Shown: positions 17,055-27,736, counted from the stretch's first letter. The stretch: DNA of 64,000 nt from Clostridiales bacterium (GCA_012839295.1 DUNO01000001.1:1-64000), one strand, 5' to 3'. Numbers and translations: made by a program. The notes: a model not told the origin generated them from the letters alone.

Positions 17055-17945
17055 CTAAGCTTCATATCCGAAAATCGTAATTTGATTTTTACCTGTCATA
17101 CAGATTTCAATTTCTACAGCATCTAACTGTACTGTATTTCCAAGACCTAGGCCAGTATGTGTTCCGACAAAGGATGTTTGCAAATTATTGATTACCTCCC
17201 AAGGGTCAGGTGCTCCCAATACCATATCTGTAATATCATGTTCAATTGGGTTGGTTAAATAATTCGCAGATCCTATGATAGACAGGCTTATTTGCTGTAA
17301 TTCAATCCAATTCACCTGGGTATTTGGCCGCCAATAAAGAATCATGGAACTAACACCTACAGCAAGAGTTAGATTAAGGCGGCAATAATATTTTATTATA
17401 ACCTGTTCAATCTCTAAATACTTGTATTGCGTTGGTAACATACTATAGTCTAAGACAAGCCTTCCCCGGGTTTGAATAAGCAGAGCTGAGTTTAGAGAAG
17501 CCAGTGTCCCGTTGGAAAGCCCTATTGTATTATTAACATTAATGAAATCACTTCTACTATTATAGGCAACTTGAGCAGCGGTTACAGCACCGTAAATATT
17601 ACATGATATTTCCTCATCAGAAGTACTCAGCATAAGAGAATTACCGGTTGTAAGCTTGAAGGCTGAAGGAAAGCCTTGACTTACAGTACTAAAAGGTTGT
17701 GTTATTCTAAGAGATAAAAAATTGGTATCATCATCACTTAATAAAATTGATACTGCTAATGGAGCAGATACTTGAACAGAGGTGAGATAAATACTTTTTT
17801 GTGGATCCGGTGTCCAAAGAATTGTTTTTGAAGGTTGTATACCTAAGCTATAATAATTAATGATATCAGAACTTTTTTTTATAGATAACAGGATTTGTTG
17901 GTTTGCTGCCGGTATGCTATTCTTGACTTGAATATTATGATTCAT
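17055..17945 (-). CDS. Uncharacterised beta-rich protein, probable spore or cell surface
   Basis: This 296-residue protein has no signal peptide and no membrane helix, and is rich in Ser, Thr, Asn and Ile. Residues about 40-120 contain ILWTPDPQKSIYLTSVQVSA and are clearly related to the central part of the next gene (17979-18350), so the two share a module of about 85 residues. The end (ITIFGYEA) also matches that paralogue's end (ITLLGYEF). AGGAG precedes the start. I do not recognise a family. It is the last gene of a leftward cluster with two DUF4183 proteins. A structural role on the spore surface is an inference from that company. Confidence 0.55.
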   Translation of the reverse strand: MNHNIQVKNSIPAANQQILLSIKKSSDIINYYSLGIQPSKTILWTPDPQKSIYLTSVQVSAPLAVSILLSDDDTNFLSLRITQPFSTVSQGFPSAFKLTTGNSLMLSTSDEEISCNIYGAVTAAQVAYNSRSDFINVNNTIGLSNGTLASLNSALLIQTRGRLVLDYSMLPTQYKYLEIEQVIIKYYCRLNLTLAVGVSSMILYWRPNTQVNWIELQQISLSIIGSANYLTNPIEHDITDMVLGAPDPWEVINNLQTSFVGTHTGLGLGNTVQLDAVEIEICMTGKNQITIFGYEA

Positions 17946-17978
17946 TATATAGCTCTCCTTGAATTGTCCATCAATGTA

Positions 17979-18350
17979 TTAGAACTCATAGCCTAAAAGG
18001 GTAATATTAACTGTTCCTGCAGTACTGGTTGTAATGGAGATTGTCTCATTAGGATTAAATTCAATTGGTGAAGGGAAGCTTATACCATAGGTGGCAAGGG
18101 TATTGGTAAGAGCTATTGACATAAAGGCAGCATTATTTCCTCTATTTAATTGGACAACCAGTGGGGCCGGGGCGGAAACCTGTAATGCAGTGAGGAAAAT
18201 GCTCTTATCAGTGCCAGGTGTCCATATAGGTGTATTGGTTTGAAGTGTGGTAAAGGTTTGAAACAAGATGATATCAGATGGATATTCTCTTGTGAATATG
18301 GGATCTTCTAAATTAAAAACGATACTCATCAGTTTTGTATTGCTGCCCAT
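17979..18350 (-). CDS. Small paralogue of the downstream beta-rich surface protein
   Basis: The 123-residue protein starts at the Met at 18350, set by AGGAG 8 nt upstream; the frame stays open further upstream to 18518 but without a binding site. It contains the TPIWTPGTDKSIFLTALQVS module shared with the 17055-17945 protein and ends in NITLLGYEF. It is likely a minimal, single-domain member of the same family. Function unknown; same leftward cluster. Confidence 0.55.
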   Translation of the reverse strand: MGSNTKLMSIVFNLEDPIFTREYPSDIILFQTFTTLQTNTPIWTPGTDKSIFLTALQVSAPAPLVVQLNRGNNAAFMSIALTNTLATYGISFPSPIEFNPNETISITTSTAGTVNITLLGYEF

Positions 18351-18389
18351 TAATAAACTCCTATCAATATATTTTAAAGTCCATATAAT

Positions 18390-18428
18390 CCCGATTACAG
18401 GAACATAGTGCGCATTCCTGTAATCGGG
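18390..18428. repeat. Perfect 14-bp inverted repeat in the leader of the small paralogue
   Basis: CCCGATTACAGGAA and TTCCTGTAATCGGG are separated by 11 nt. It lies about 40 nt upstream of the 18350 start codon in the transcript direction and has no T run on either side, so it is not an ordinary terminator. It may protect or process the mRNA. Confidence 0.6.
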
Positions 18429-18614
18429 GTGTACAATGCAGATGCGGTTGTTCTCATAACTTATAGTGTAGGGGACAAAAAACATGTACCTATAGTATGG
18501 ATTGACGCGCAAAAACAATGCCTTTTATAGAAAGCTGCTTTACAGCTTCTATATTATATGAATTTATTTGAAAAATATTATCTGTATATATTTTCCAAAA
18601 TGATTATTTATTTC

Positions 18615-21233
18615 TTATATATATAAAGAAACAAATTTTACCAGAATAGGAGATGCTTCCATAGGAGCATATTCAACTGTCAATGTAAGGCTTCCTGGCT
18701 CAATGGAATAATTGATACTTGGTTGAAGGACTCCATTTACGAAAAGGTTGCTATATGAAGTTTGTTTAGGATCCAGAATCCCCCGGTCTCCATAAACAGT
18801 TAATTCGTCAGCATCGGTATAAGTTTTTTCTCCATTTGACAAGGTATTATACTGATAGGTTTCCGCCTTGATCAGTTGATTGTCCTTGTCTTTGATTACG
18901 AAATATTCAAGAATAATGGGTACATTTTTTCTTGGTGGTTCTACTGTGGTTAGGGTTAGAAGACCAGTTTCGACAGAATAATTAGTTTCCGGCTGTAAAA
19001 CCCCATTAATATAGAGGTTAAAGAAGGATACATCATTTGGATCAGGTATACCATAGTTTCCATATATTAATAATTCATCGGTATTTGTAAATTCTTTTTT
19101 AATGCCATTTGAAATGGTATTATATTGATGATTAGAAACATCAAGTATTTTATTGTTTTCCTTATGAAAAGAGCCGGTGATTTCTGCCAGTAATACTACT
19201 GTGTTCCTGGAGTTTAAAGTTCCGATATCCCAGGTTATTATATTGTTTTTTTGAAATATAGTACCTTTGGTAAAGCTTATGGGATTAAAACAAGTCAAAT
19301 CATCTAATAGTAAGGTATCAGTCATGACAATATTATTAACAGGACCATACCCATAATTGGATATTCTAATTTCAACTCTCCAGGTATTAATTTTATTTGC
19401 ATTAACTTTCAGGGGGCCTGATACAATATACTTCCCAATCGTTAGGTGACCAAATATATCAGGACAATCATTATTTCCATGAATACCAATTGACCTTTTG
19501 TAAACAGATAATAAATTTTCCTGCAGAAAGAAATTGAGACAAGTCTTCAGCTCAAAAATGTCATATGCGGGGTTAATAACCGGATTGCTGCAGGCAAAGG
19601 ACTTTACATATTCGCGTCGGGAAAGAACTTTGACGGGACATCCCGAAGTTATATTGGATATGATACATGAATTTGAATCTGAGCCGCCGGCAATCGCTCT
19701 GCTTACTGAGCGGTATCCTGTGGTATTGAATAAACCATCAACTTCAATAATAGCAGTCAAAGTTTCATAGGGCAAAAGCCTTCCGATCTTCCATATAATA
19801 GAGTTATCAGAGACCGATATTTTACCCAATGTTATAGAATTAACCGTTATGTTCTTAAATTCATCTAAAAGAATATAGTCTATGACAATAACATCGCTAA
19901 TAATTTCATCGTCTGTGTTAGTAATATTGAGAGTGAAAGTCCATTTTTTAGGATGGCCTAAGAATGTATTCATAGATTCATTAAAAACATGGGCTTGTAA
20001 TAATAATTTCTTTTTTGTTATATTCATCTTTGGAGAAACTGCGATTTGAAAATCCTGAGAAAGATTAGAAAAAATTTTTTTGGTATTCACGCTCCCTACG
20101 CCTAAGGCAATACCTAGAGTTTTAAATCCGTTCCGGCAGAAGCAGCCTATGATATCTACCATAAGAACTGAGGTATCTAATTCTCTTAGTACATCAATTT
20201 TCCAAAGAAGTTCATTGCCTGATATATTTACTGCTCCATGAGAAATACTGATGATTTTTATACATTTGATATGATCAATGAACAGAATATCTCTTATTAG
20301 GATACCAGATACAGTATTAGCACTAAGATTAGATATTTTTATCTCTACCCTCCATATATTGGTTGTATTAACATTTACTTTTGTAGGACCTGAGGTAATG
20401 GTTTGAGTGAGTTCTAATCCTTGGCTGACATTGATAGGGTTTATGCAAATAATATCAGTGTTTACAGAACCTGAGACGGTACTTCCATATGCCATGCTTC
20501 TACTAATACAACGAGTTCCTTCCCCTTGAAAGAAACCCTCTGTTCTAAAATTAGCAGTGGCGGATTCGCATAGGTCCAGTGTATCAATATTCCAGATAAT
20601 TACCCCGGCCTTTATTAATATACTTCCGCAGGAGACAGAGGTATTTTTAATATTAGTGATTAAATCCAATAGAATTGTATCTGTTATAACAATATTTGTA
20701 ATGGGTATATGGCTTATATTACTTATTGCTAAGGTGAATTCCCAAGTTCCGTTACAGCCTGAGGGAATGCACTCAGGTCCGCACAAAAGAGTACTTTCCA
20801 AATGAAGGTAATTGCTTATGTTATCCTGTACACGAATATTTATGTCTGTTACAGGGCCACAGGAAATTACTCCGGAAGGAAGGATACCTTCAACCAGAGC
20901 AGAATTAAGTTTCGTTGATTTTGCACTTTTATCTTCCAAAGTAATGAAAGAGATAATAATAGTAGAATCCTTTATAGGAACGTCTTCCGTTTTAAGAAGG
21001 AGAAGGCCTTTTTGGATTTCATAATTTACTTTTGGCTGCAGCACTCCGTTAATAAATAGGCTGAAAAAAGAGACATCATTAGGATCGAGGATGCCTCTAT
21101 CACCATATTGAATTAATTCATCATCGTTCGTATAAATTTTTTTGATTCCATCAGACAGAGTATTATATTGATAAACATCTGCATCTAATAGATTCTTTTT
21201 CTGATTTAAAGAAAGTGTGTTATCTCCAAACAT
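18615..21233 (-). CDS. DUF4183 / DUF11-repeat surface protein
   Basis: This 872-residue protein starts at Met 21233, behind GGGGGTGG; an in-frame Met at 21326 lacks a site. It has a DUF4183 domain near the N-terminus ([20 protein letters not shown], then GVLQPKVNY). Four related beta-sandwich repeats follow, resembling DUF11 / conserved-repeat domains (each with a pattern like W.(V/F).I.ISN and ITDT(I/L)LLD). Two more DUF4183 domains close the protein, both with INGVLQP or VNGVLQP. There is no signal peptide and no LPXTG. DUF4183 proteins are found mainly in spore formers, so assembly on the spore surface from the mother cell side is plausible. DUF11-like repeats are typical of fibre or stalk modules. 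Confidence 0.7.
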   Translation of the reverse strand: MFGDNTLSLNQKKNLLDADVYQYNTLSDGIKKIYTNDDELIQYGDRGILDPNDVSFFSLFINGVLQPKVNYEIQKGLLLLKTEDVPIKDSTIIISFITLEDKSAKSTKLNSALVEGILPSGVISCGPVTDINIRVQDNISNYLHLESTLLCGPECIPSGCNGTWEFTLAISNISHIPITNIVITDTILLDLITNIKNTSVSCGSILIKAGVIIWNIDTLDLCESATANFRTEGFFQGEGTRCISRSMAYGSTVSGSVNTDIICINPINVSQGLELTQTITSGPTKVNVNTTNIWRVEIKISNLSANTVSGILIRDILFIDHIKCIKIISISHGAVNISGNELLWKIDVLRELDTSVLMVDIIGCFCRNGFKTLGIALGVGSVNTKKIFSNLSQDFQIAVSPKMNITKKKLLLQAHVFNESMNTFLGHPKKWTFTLNITNTDDEIISDVIVIDYILLDEFKNITVNSITLGKISVSDNSIIWKIGRLLPYETLTAIIEVDGLFNTTGYRSVSRAIAGGSDSNSCIISNITSGCPVKVLSRREYVKSFACSNPVINPAYDIFELKTCLNFFLQENLLSVYKRSIGIHGNNDCPDIFGHLTIGKYIVSGPLKVNANKINTWRVEIRISNYGYGPVNNIVMTDTLLLDDLTCFNPISFTKGTIFQKNNIITWDIGTLNSRNTVVLLAEITGSFHKENNKILDVSNHQYNTISNGIKKEFTNTDELLIYGNYGIPDPNDVSFFNLYINGVLQPETNYSVETGLLTLTTVEPPRKNVPIILEYFVIKDKDNQLIKAETYQYNTLSNGEKTYTDADELTVYGDRGILDPKQTSYSNLFVNGVLQPSINYSIEPGSLTLTVEYAPMEASPILVKFVSLYI

Positions 21234-21342
21234 AGTGACCACCCCCAAGTAAATACATATTTTATTATCGTATTTATTGTATAAGAAGTAAGTTATAGAT
21301 GAAAAGGGATGTGCAAAGGATAACACATCCCAAATTTGATAA

Positions 21343-21723
21343 TTAGGTTGTTACTGTGGTGTCAGAATCAGAGGTTGGAGCAAAGTTAGTTACAATGAGA
21401 GTGATTGGAGCTCCAACTGGTATTGTTTCTGCATCATTAACAGTAACCTGGGAACCATCAGTATTAACGGTATATAGGCTGGATTGCTGTAATACACCAT
21501 TTATAAATAGCAGATAATATCCATTGTCTGTAGTAGCAGTCGTAAGATTAGCGGTCATGATATCGCCGGCATCATCTATAAATTTCGTTGCCGGAATAGT
21601 AAGAACACCGCCGGTTCTGTCGTCTTCATTTAGCAGATAGAAATATTTATTGATTTCCGGGTTGATGTCAACATCAGTTGTAGTAGTAGCATCGATTGCG
21701 AGTTTAAATAATTGTGTAGCCAT
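21343..21723 (-). CDS. Single-domain DUF4183 protein
   Basis: This 126-residue protein carries the DUF4183 pattern ([19 protein letters not shown], followed by PITLIVTNF) and a Thr/Asp-rich tail. It starts behind AAAGGGG and is the first gene of the leftward cluster. The large DUF4183 protein begins 109 bp downstream. Probable small structural unit of the same surface layer. Confidence 0.7.
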   Translation of the reverse strand: MATQLFKLAIDATTTTDVDINPEINKYFYLLNEDDRTGGVLTIPATKFIDDAGDIMTANLTTATTDNGYYLLFINGVLQQSSLYTVNTDGSQVTVNDAETIPVGAPITLIVTNFAPTSDSDTTVTT

Positions 21724-21837
21724 TATCTATTCCCCTTTCTTTTTCATTACACTTTAGTATATTGTGCAAGGCGCCGATTTGTTACATATTTCGACTAATA
21801 TAATGAAAAATATACATTAATTGCAGAAAAATATAAA

Positions 21838-22011
21838 TTAAAGCGCTGGTATGCTGTTAATATCCATCGTAACGGTCTTTTCGCCTGTCGCGTTCTTACC
21901 AATATAGAGCCCGGCAGATTTTTCATCCCCATATTCCCGAAAACCTTCCGTGCGAAACGTTCCGCCCAATATGCTCAAAGGGCGGTTTATCGTGTCTTCA
22001 ATTTCGCTCAT
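21838..22011 (-). CDS. Small uncharacterised ORF and upstream gene tail, mobile-element debris
   Basis: A 57-residue open frame (start at 22011) abuts, in the same frame, the stop of a scrap ending in IALASQTRDIDANWVGESP (about 22012-22110). I do not recognise either. Base composition is richer in G+C than the surface-protein cluster. The abutting arrangement is typical of compact mobile-element operons. The remaining part of the 21724-22249 gap holds the leader of the next gene. Confidence 0.3.
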   Translation of the reverse strand: MSEIEDTINRPLSILGGTFRTEGFREYGDEKSAGLYIGKNATGEKTVTMDINSIPAL

Positions 22012-22249
22012 TTATGGGGATTCGCCAACCCAGTTTGCGTCAATATCTCTTGTCTGACTTGCCAAGGCAATATAGCCCTGTTCGGCCAAAAGGATTGGAT
22101 AAAGTTGGAAGAATTATCTTGAAGGAAAAGGGAAAATATGGTATTCTAATGGATGACGGCGTCTAGCATACTTGAAAATACAGCTATAGAAAGGTGAACT
22201 TTTTATAGCGATATGCAAATAAAAGAGAAAAGGAGAGGTGGATATAAAC

Positions 22250-25200
22250 ATGAAAAATCATATGACACACGTGCGGAAGACAGTGGTAGCGAGGATTATG
22301 GTTGTTATCATGCTCTTTGTGTTAGCAGTTCCTAATACAACCATCAGTGCAGCTGCCACACCAACCATACCAAAGCTTACTAAGACCTCGGCGGATATCC
22401 TGGAAAAGGCTTCGCTGGATCTTAATGTTAAGAACAAGATAAAGGGCTCTGCCTATACCTGGTCGACCAGTAATAAGAAAATAGCAACGGTTGATAAGAA
22501 AGGTATTGTAAAGGGCGTTAAGAAGGGTACGGCTGTTATCACCTGCAGCGTCAAGGCACCGGCCAGAACCTATCAGCTTACCTGCAAGGTGACCATACGG
22601 AAAACAGCTACAAGCGTTAAGATCAATAACAAGGTAACTGCCTTGAACCTTGGACAGGCCTACGATCTGAATACAACGTTGAAACCATCTACGTCAAACG
22701 ATCTGATTACATGGACCGGCAGCAATAAGAAAATCGCTGTTCCGGATAAGAACGGCAGGTTCACCACCTTAAAGACCGGTACGGTTAAGATAACCGCCAA
22801 GGCTCTCGGTGGGAAAAGTGATTCCGTAACGATTAAGGTCGTGGATAAGGACGGTACGGTAACCACCCAGGAAGAATTAATGGCGCTCCTCGGAAGCGGT
22901 GTTTCGCTCATTACCATTAAGACGGATGCAGCCATTGATTTTACAATCCCCCACGGTACCTATAAGAACACCGCACTGGTTGTGGATGCTCCCAATGCAG
23001 AGGTACATAATAACGGTATTTTCGCATCCGTTACGATTAAGAATGTGAAAACAGGAGTAACTCCGCCCCCCACTCAGACGGAGGAAAAGCCGGCAGCAAC
23101 CCCGGTTCCCGGCACAGGCAGCAACACAGACGGCAACAGCGGCTCTCCGGGTTCCACATCAGATACAACTCCACCGCAAGTATCAGTTGCTGCTACAGGA
23201 CTTGAGACGGAAAACGGCAATATTCAATTAACAGAGGCCTCTATCACGCTAAGGGGATCTGCAACGGATAATATCTCCTTGAAAAGTGTTTCTGCTGTGA
23301 ATAAACCCGTTAGCTCGGAGGAACAAGTGTTAAAGGTAGTTGGTACGACTAATTTTGAAGTAACCGTTCCATTAAACATAGGTGGTAATGTCGTCAAAAT
23401 AACCGCCGTTGACAGTAGCAATAACAGTAATGTTGTGGAGGTTTATATTGACAGATTGAGCGATGCCGTTGAGTTTGTTCCAACAGTTAAAACCTCTGAT
23501 GTTGAGGACTACCAGCAAATATTTGACAGTATCATAGATGTTTGGACTATTGGTGATGATACCGACACTTATGATGATGATTTTATGTGCGTTCTCTTTA
23601 CAGAGGATTCGCCGATTGTTACTGGGATAAAGGATACCTCGTTGTCTATTGGTGACACATATATCATTCCTCAGTGTAACCAGTTTGTGACGGGGTTTGC
23701 AGGAGAGATTTGCAAGACAGAGGATAGTGATGATGTACACTATCCAACCGCTGATTATGAAGTAGTATACTTCTCAACAGTAACACTTGATAAATTGTTT
23801 GACGGCGATGTCCGTATGGATTTTTCGGGTGGAATTGATAACGATAATCCAATATCGTTTATTCTTTTGCCTGACGGTACTGAGTATGTTCCTGCAATCA
23901 ATAGGCAAGAGGAAGAAGCTACTATCCAATTGTTTAATGAGCCGGTACAAAACGATAGGGCAAGACTACTTAGCACTATCCCTCAAACACTTGCGCAAAC
24001 AACTGCCCAAACCAAATTCCCGCAACCGGGTTTTCAGCCGCAGGAACTGCTGAAAGCAATAATTCCTACGTTCTCGGAGTCTGCGGATGGAAACAAAAAG
24101 ACAACCGATTTGTTGGTCAAGCTGAATGATACTGTAATTTACGACCGTGACGGAAATATAGAAACCGAGAATGACCAAATCAAGGTGGGTGGTAAATTTG
24201 GTATCGAAAAATTGAAGTATACCGGAGGCATCGAATGGCATCCGGATTTGTTGCCGTGGAGCTTTGACCTCCTTCCACAACAGATAATGTCAAAAATTAG
24301 CTATAAGGAAATTTCAGAACTGAAAGCAAAGTACAATGCATCGATAGATACCAAAGACTTTGTTAAGGCGATGAACAACGGTTTTAATAACAAGCGTGAA
24401 TTTATGGGCTTATCCATTCAAGGCGTGGATTTCAGCGAAAAGGTTGTGCTTGCAACGTTTGGTATAAGGTTATCTGGAACACCTGTTGTTGGACGTATAA
24501 AGAGCGTTTCCGACCAATCAATAGCCGTTCCGTTTGACCCGATATTGTTAGTCAATATTATTATGGATTTAGACGGAAGCGTCGAGGGTACATTAACGCT
24601 GACATTTAACAAAACCACAGATGTCGAAAAGGGCTTTAATTTGCAGAAGAAAAACTTTTCGGGGGCTTACGGCTCATTAAGTAATAACCTTGGACAGAAA
24701 AGTTATAGTATGCCCTTTGACAGACAACTCGAAATTTTTGACAAAGATGAGGCCTCTTTTGAGGTAAAACTTGAAGGCGAGGCTAAAGCCAAGTTGGAAA
24801 TCGGCGGCGGTTTAGATGCAGGCGTTATGATTGCAGGAATTATGCCTGCTGATATTAGCGGCGTAGTTTTCTATCGCGCTGAAGCCGAACTTAATGGAAG
24901 TGCAAGCATTGGGACTACGGGCGTTAGCGTAGATGGTGAAGCGTATTTTGCACAAGGTGTCGGGGCACGCTTAAATGGCGATATCCGCCTACTTGTCAAA
25001 GGCTTTAATTGGAGCGGCGGCTTGGAAAAGAAATTCCAGTGGGAGCGTATGTTCTTTGAAGAGGGTGTTTCAAGTGCAAAAGTAGTTGGAACCGTAGCTG
25101 CATCTGATGAAGATAGGGATAATAGCAACAATCCCAAGTTACCGGGTGTAAAAGTCACACTGAAACGGACAGACGCAGCTAATTCGACACCCAAGACGGC

Positions 25201-27007
25201 TACAACCGACCAAAACGGGTACTTTGAAATTGGCAATACGCTTGAAGGTATTTATGATGTGACCTTTGAGAAAGAAGGATATACAACCTATACTGCACGA
25301 AATATCTCTGTCAGCGGAAGCAAAGCGACTATTGATGCTATTCTTGATACTTTGTACGAAAATAGCATTACAGGAAAGATAGCCATCGCCGATGCGGATA
25401 CTAACGATACGAACAATAATCCGTTAAGCGGAGCGTCAGTCAGCATAACGAAAATTACAGGGTCAGATGTAGTTGTGAAGTCCACGATAACCGGAAACGA
25501 CGGAAGATATACGATTTCCGGGATTCCTGCAGGGCTGTACTATGTGGATGTATCAAAAGATGATTACATTGCTATACGGCAAACTATTATGATTAAGCAG
25601 GGGCAAATTAACTACTACAATGCCACATTGGAATGTATACCCAACGAGCTTTCAGGCGATGGTTATGCTTCCGGATTAATCTATGATGCTTTGACTGGTC
25701 AAGGAGTTTCGGACTTGACATTGACCATCAGAGCGGGTATTGGGAACATTTCTGACGGGGACATCGTCAGTACGATAACGACAGTATCTGATGGCAGTTA
25801 TGGCACTGGGCTTCTTCCCGCCGGTAACTACTGCGTTCAGATTACGGACAATCGCACATTAAGCAATGAAAATGAGCGATACCTGTCAAACAGCTTTGAC
25901 ATCAAGGTTCTCGGCAACAAGACGGTAACGGCGCAAAACGGCGCGGTTACTACCTCACTAAACGCAAATCAACTGCGTATTGTACTACGCTGGGGAGAGG
26001 TTCCATCTGACCTGGATTCACACCTCGTGGGTCCTGAAGCAGGCGGTGGAAGGTTCCACACATATTATTCGAATAAGTCATATTATTCGAATGGTGTGAA
26101 GATGGCAGACTTAGACCTTGACGATACAACAAGCTATGGTCCGGAAACAACGACTATTTACACACCTACAGACGGCGTGTATGCGTTCTATGTCCACAAT
26201 TATACTGACCGCAACGATTCAAGCGGTGCGAATAGATTGGCAAATTCAGGCGCATATGTTCAAGTTTTTGTCGGGGCATCAATGTTGCCGTTGTATACGT
26301 TTGCCGTTCCACAAGGCGAAGGTACGCTATGGAAAGTATTCGAGTATGACAGCGTTTCATCTGTAATTACGCCGATTAATACAATGTCTTACGAGAGTGC
26401 CGCGGCTTCTGTTGGTCTTAGGGCATTAAGGTCATCCGATGAAATCAGTGATGTCGATTTGGTTTCTTCGGATATACGCAGCAATCCTAAGCCGATTGAC
26501 GAAAATACATTGGAGGAAGAACAGCAACTGGAAGATGCTGTAACCATCAACAGCGCAGGAAGTAATGACGCGGGTTTAACCAGTGTGGCAGCCCAAACGG
26601 ATGGGACACCCGGAGCGCAGACCGGAGCGGATGCGTCCAATGCAGTGGCGTGGGAGGTGAATGTAAATAACGAAAAGGAAGCTGTTGGGCTTGCGGATAT
26701 CACAGTAGCAGCAGGGGCAGTCAAGAACCTGTACTCCGACAGTGGATTTGGTACAGAGGTAACAGGAACGGACACCATAGCACTTGCGGCAAGCGGAGCC
26801 ACAACCATATATATCAGGGTAACTGCCCAGGATGCAACCACCATCAAATATTATGCTGTAACCATTACCCGTACAGGGAGCGGCGATACAGGACTGACCA
26901 GTGTGGCAGCCCAAATGGATGGGACACCCGGAGCACAGACCGGAGCGGATGCGTCCAATGCAGCCGTGTGGGATGTGAATATAAATAACGCAAAGGCAAC
27001 TGAGTAG
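22250..27007 (+). CDS. Giant secreted Ig-like/carboxypeptidase-regulatory repeat protein, C-terminus cut
   Basis: This 1585-residue protein starts at ATG 22250 with AGGTGG 9 nt upstream. A signal peptide spans about 1-36 (AAA cleavage region). Two BIG2-like Ig domains follow (about 40-115 and 115-200; WSTSNKKIATVDKKGIVKGV is the hallmark), then a Pro/Thr linker (about 270-305) and another Ig-like domain. After a long middle part of unknown fold come two to three carboxypeptidase-regulatory/Cna-like repeats (about 950-1230, each with DG.Y.I..(I/L).AG.Y.V), and a YfaP-like domain (RWGEVPSDLDSHLVGP). The end has one full cadherin-like beta-sandwich repeat and a second copy that stops after about 38 residues. 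No anchor is present. The C-terminus is probably lost by deletion. Confidence 0.75.
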   Translation: MKNHMTHVRKTVVARIMVVIMLFVLAVPNTTISAAATPTIPKLTKTSADILEKASLDLNVKNKIKGSAYTWSTSNKKIATVDKKGIVKGVKKGTAVITCSVKAPARTYQLTCKVTIRKTATSVKINNKVTALNLGQAYDLNTTLKPSTSNDLITWTGSNKKIAVPDKNGRFTTLKTGTVKITAKALGGKSDSVTIKVVDKDGTVTTQEELMALLGSGVSLITIKTDAAIDFTIPHGTYKNTALVVDAPNAEVHNNGIFASVTIKNVKTGVTPPPTQTEEKPAATPVPGTGSNTDGNSGSPGSTSDTTPPQVSVAATGLETENGNIQLTEASITLRGSATDNISLKSVSAVNKPVSSEEQVLKVVGTTNFEVTVPLNIGGNVVKITAVDSSNNSNVVEVYIDRLSDAVEFVPTVKTSDVEDYQQIFDSIIDVWTIGDDTDTYDDDFMCVLFTEDSPIVTGIKDTSLSIGDTYIIPQCNQFVTGFAGEICKTEDSDDVHYPTADYEVVYFSTVTLDKLFDGDVRMDFSGGIDNDNPISFILLPDGTEYVPAINRQEEEATIQLFNEPVQNDRARLLSTIPQTLAQTTAQTKFPQPGFQPQELLKAIIPTFSESADGNKKTTDLLVKLNDTVIYDRDGNIETENDQIKVGGKFGIEKLKYTGGIEWHPDLLPWSFDLLPQQIMSKISYKEISELKAKYNASIDTKDFVKAMNNGFNNKREFMGLSIQGVDFSEKVVLATFGIRLSGTPVVGRIKSVSDQSIAVPFDPILLVNIIMDLDGSVEGTLTLTFNKTTDVEKGFNLQKKNFSGAYGSLSNNLGQKSYSMPFDRQLEIFDKDEASFEVKLEGEAKAKLEIGGGLDAGVMIAGIMPADISGVVFYRAEAELNGSASIGTTGVSVDGEAYFAQGVGARLNGDIRLLVKGFNWSGGLEKKFQWERMFFEEGVSSAKVVGTVAASDEDRDNSNNPKLPGVKVTLKRTDAANSTPKTATTDQNGYFEIGNTLEGIYDVTFEKEGYTTYTARNISVSGSKATIDAILDTLYENSITGKIAIADADTNDTNNNPLSGASVSITKITGSDVVVKSTITGNDGRYTISGIPAGLYYVDVSKDDYIAIRQTIMIKQGQINYYNATLECIPNELSGDGYASGLIYDALTGQGVSDLTLTIRAGIGNISDGDIVSTITTVSDGSYGTGLLPAGNYCVQITDNRTLSNENERYLSNSFDIKVLGNKTVTAQNGAVTTSLNANQLRIVLRWGEVPSDLDSHLVGPEAGGGRFHTYYSNKSYYSNGVKMADLDLDDTTSYGPETTTIYTPTDGVYAFYVHNYTDRNDSSGANRLANSGAYVQVFVGASMLPLYTFAVPQGEGTLWKVFEYDSVSSVITPINTMSYESAAASVGLRALRSSDEISDVDLVSSDIRSNPKPIDENTLEEEQQLEDAVTINSAGSNDAGLTSVAAQTDGTPGAQTGADASNAVAWEVNVNNEKEAVGLADITVAAGAVKNLYSDSGFGTEVTGTDTIALAASGATTIYIRVTAQDATTIKYYAVTITRTGSGDTGLTSVAAQMDGTPGAQTGADASNAAVWDVNINNAKATE

Positions 27008-27081
27008 TTTTAGCATATCCAATATAGTTCACGGGAGATGATTCCCATCTCCTGCGGACTTTTCATGAAGGAGGAACAATA

Positions 27082-27534
27082 ATGGTAAGTTTTTCTATGA
27101 TTATCGGCGCAACGGTTTTATTACTTGTTCTCATTTTGGCTGTGCTGAGTAGATTCGTGCATATTCCCGGAAATCCGTTCGAACGAAGTGTTGAGGTATT
27201 GTTATTCAAGTTGCCAGCTGAAATCAATACACTTGATAAATATACTCAATATATGCAAGCACATAACAACCCATTTCATCAAGACTTGGATAATGTCGGT
27301 AAGTTTTACCTTTGGAGATTAAGCCGTGAATACTCCGAATTACAGGAACTTCTGAATTGTGCAACTGACGGTAACGAGAACACTTTTGCGTGGAAAACAT
27401 ATCTCTTTTGTCATAAGGTAATGAAGGTTTCTTCGTTTCATCAAGTTCAAGGTGTTATTAGCGAAATAAACGACATTTTAGACAACGGGAACAATACGAT
27501 GCTACAACTTCGGCGAGATAAAGGAAACACTTAA
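27082..27534 (+). CDS. Uncharacterised membrane-anchored protein
   Basis: This 150-residue protein has one N-terminal membrane helix (about 4-24) and a helical cytoplasmic part. It starts behind AAGGAGG, 75 bp after the surface protein. A second frame is open across its end (about 27495-27726) and encodes a membrane segment (AIGGIFLAISMWSVTRKKRK) plus a coiled coil, without a start codon. The two may be one gene broken by a frameshift, or two overlapping genes. No family recognised. Confidence 0.45.
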   Translation: MVSFSMIIGATVLLLVLILAVLSRFVHIPGNPFERSVEVLLFKLPAEINTLDKYTQYMQAHNNPFHQDLDNVGKFYLWRLSREYSELQELLNCATDGNENTFAWKTYLFCHKVMKVSSFHQVQGVISEINDILDNGNNTMLQLRRDKGNT

Positions 27535-27702
27535 TCCAGCTATTGGCGGTATTTTTTTGGCAATCTCAATGTGGTCCGTAACCAGGAAAAAAAGAAAAGA
27601 ACATGAAGGACAAATGAAGGCTGTTCAAATAATTAACCAAAAAAGCGATATTGAGGAAGGTAAAAGGGAACTTGAAAGTTTAAAAAGTAAAAAACTGCTA
27701 AC

Positions 27703-27736
27703 AATAAAGCCCTCATCGGTACGATGAGGGCTTTAT
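27703..27736 (+). terminator. Terminator opening the duplicated regulatory module, copy 1
   Basis: AAAGCCCTCAT...ATGAGGGCTTT is a strong stem followed by ATT. The same stem, slightly shorter, opens module copy 2 at 61008. Confidence 0.75.

Noticed and set aside
26389-26847. Long minus-strand ORF of 152 codons opposite the surface protein
   Set aside because: Shadow frame caused by biased codons of the plus-strand gene.
26576-27022. Cys-rich minus-strand ORF opposite the surface protein repeats
   Set aside because: It is the antisense image of the tandem repeats; no binding site, and the plus-strand frame has clear domain structure.
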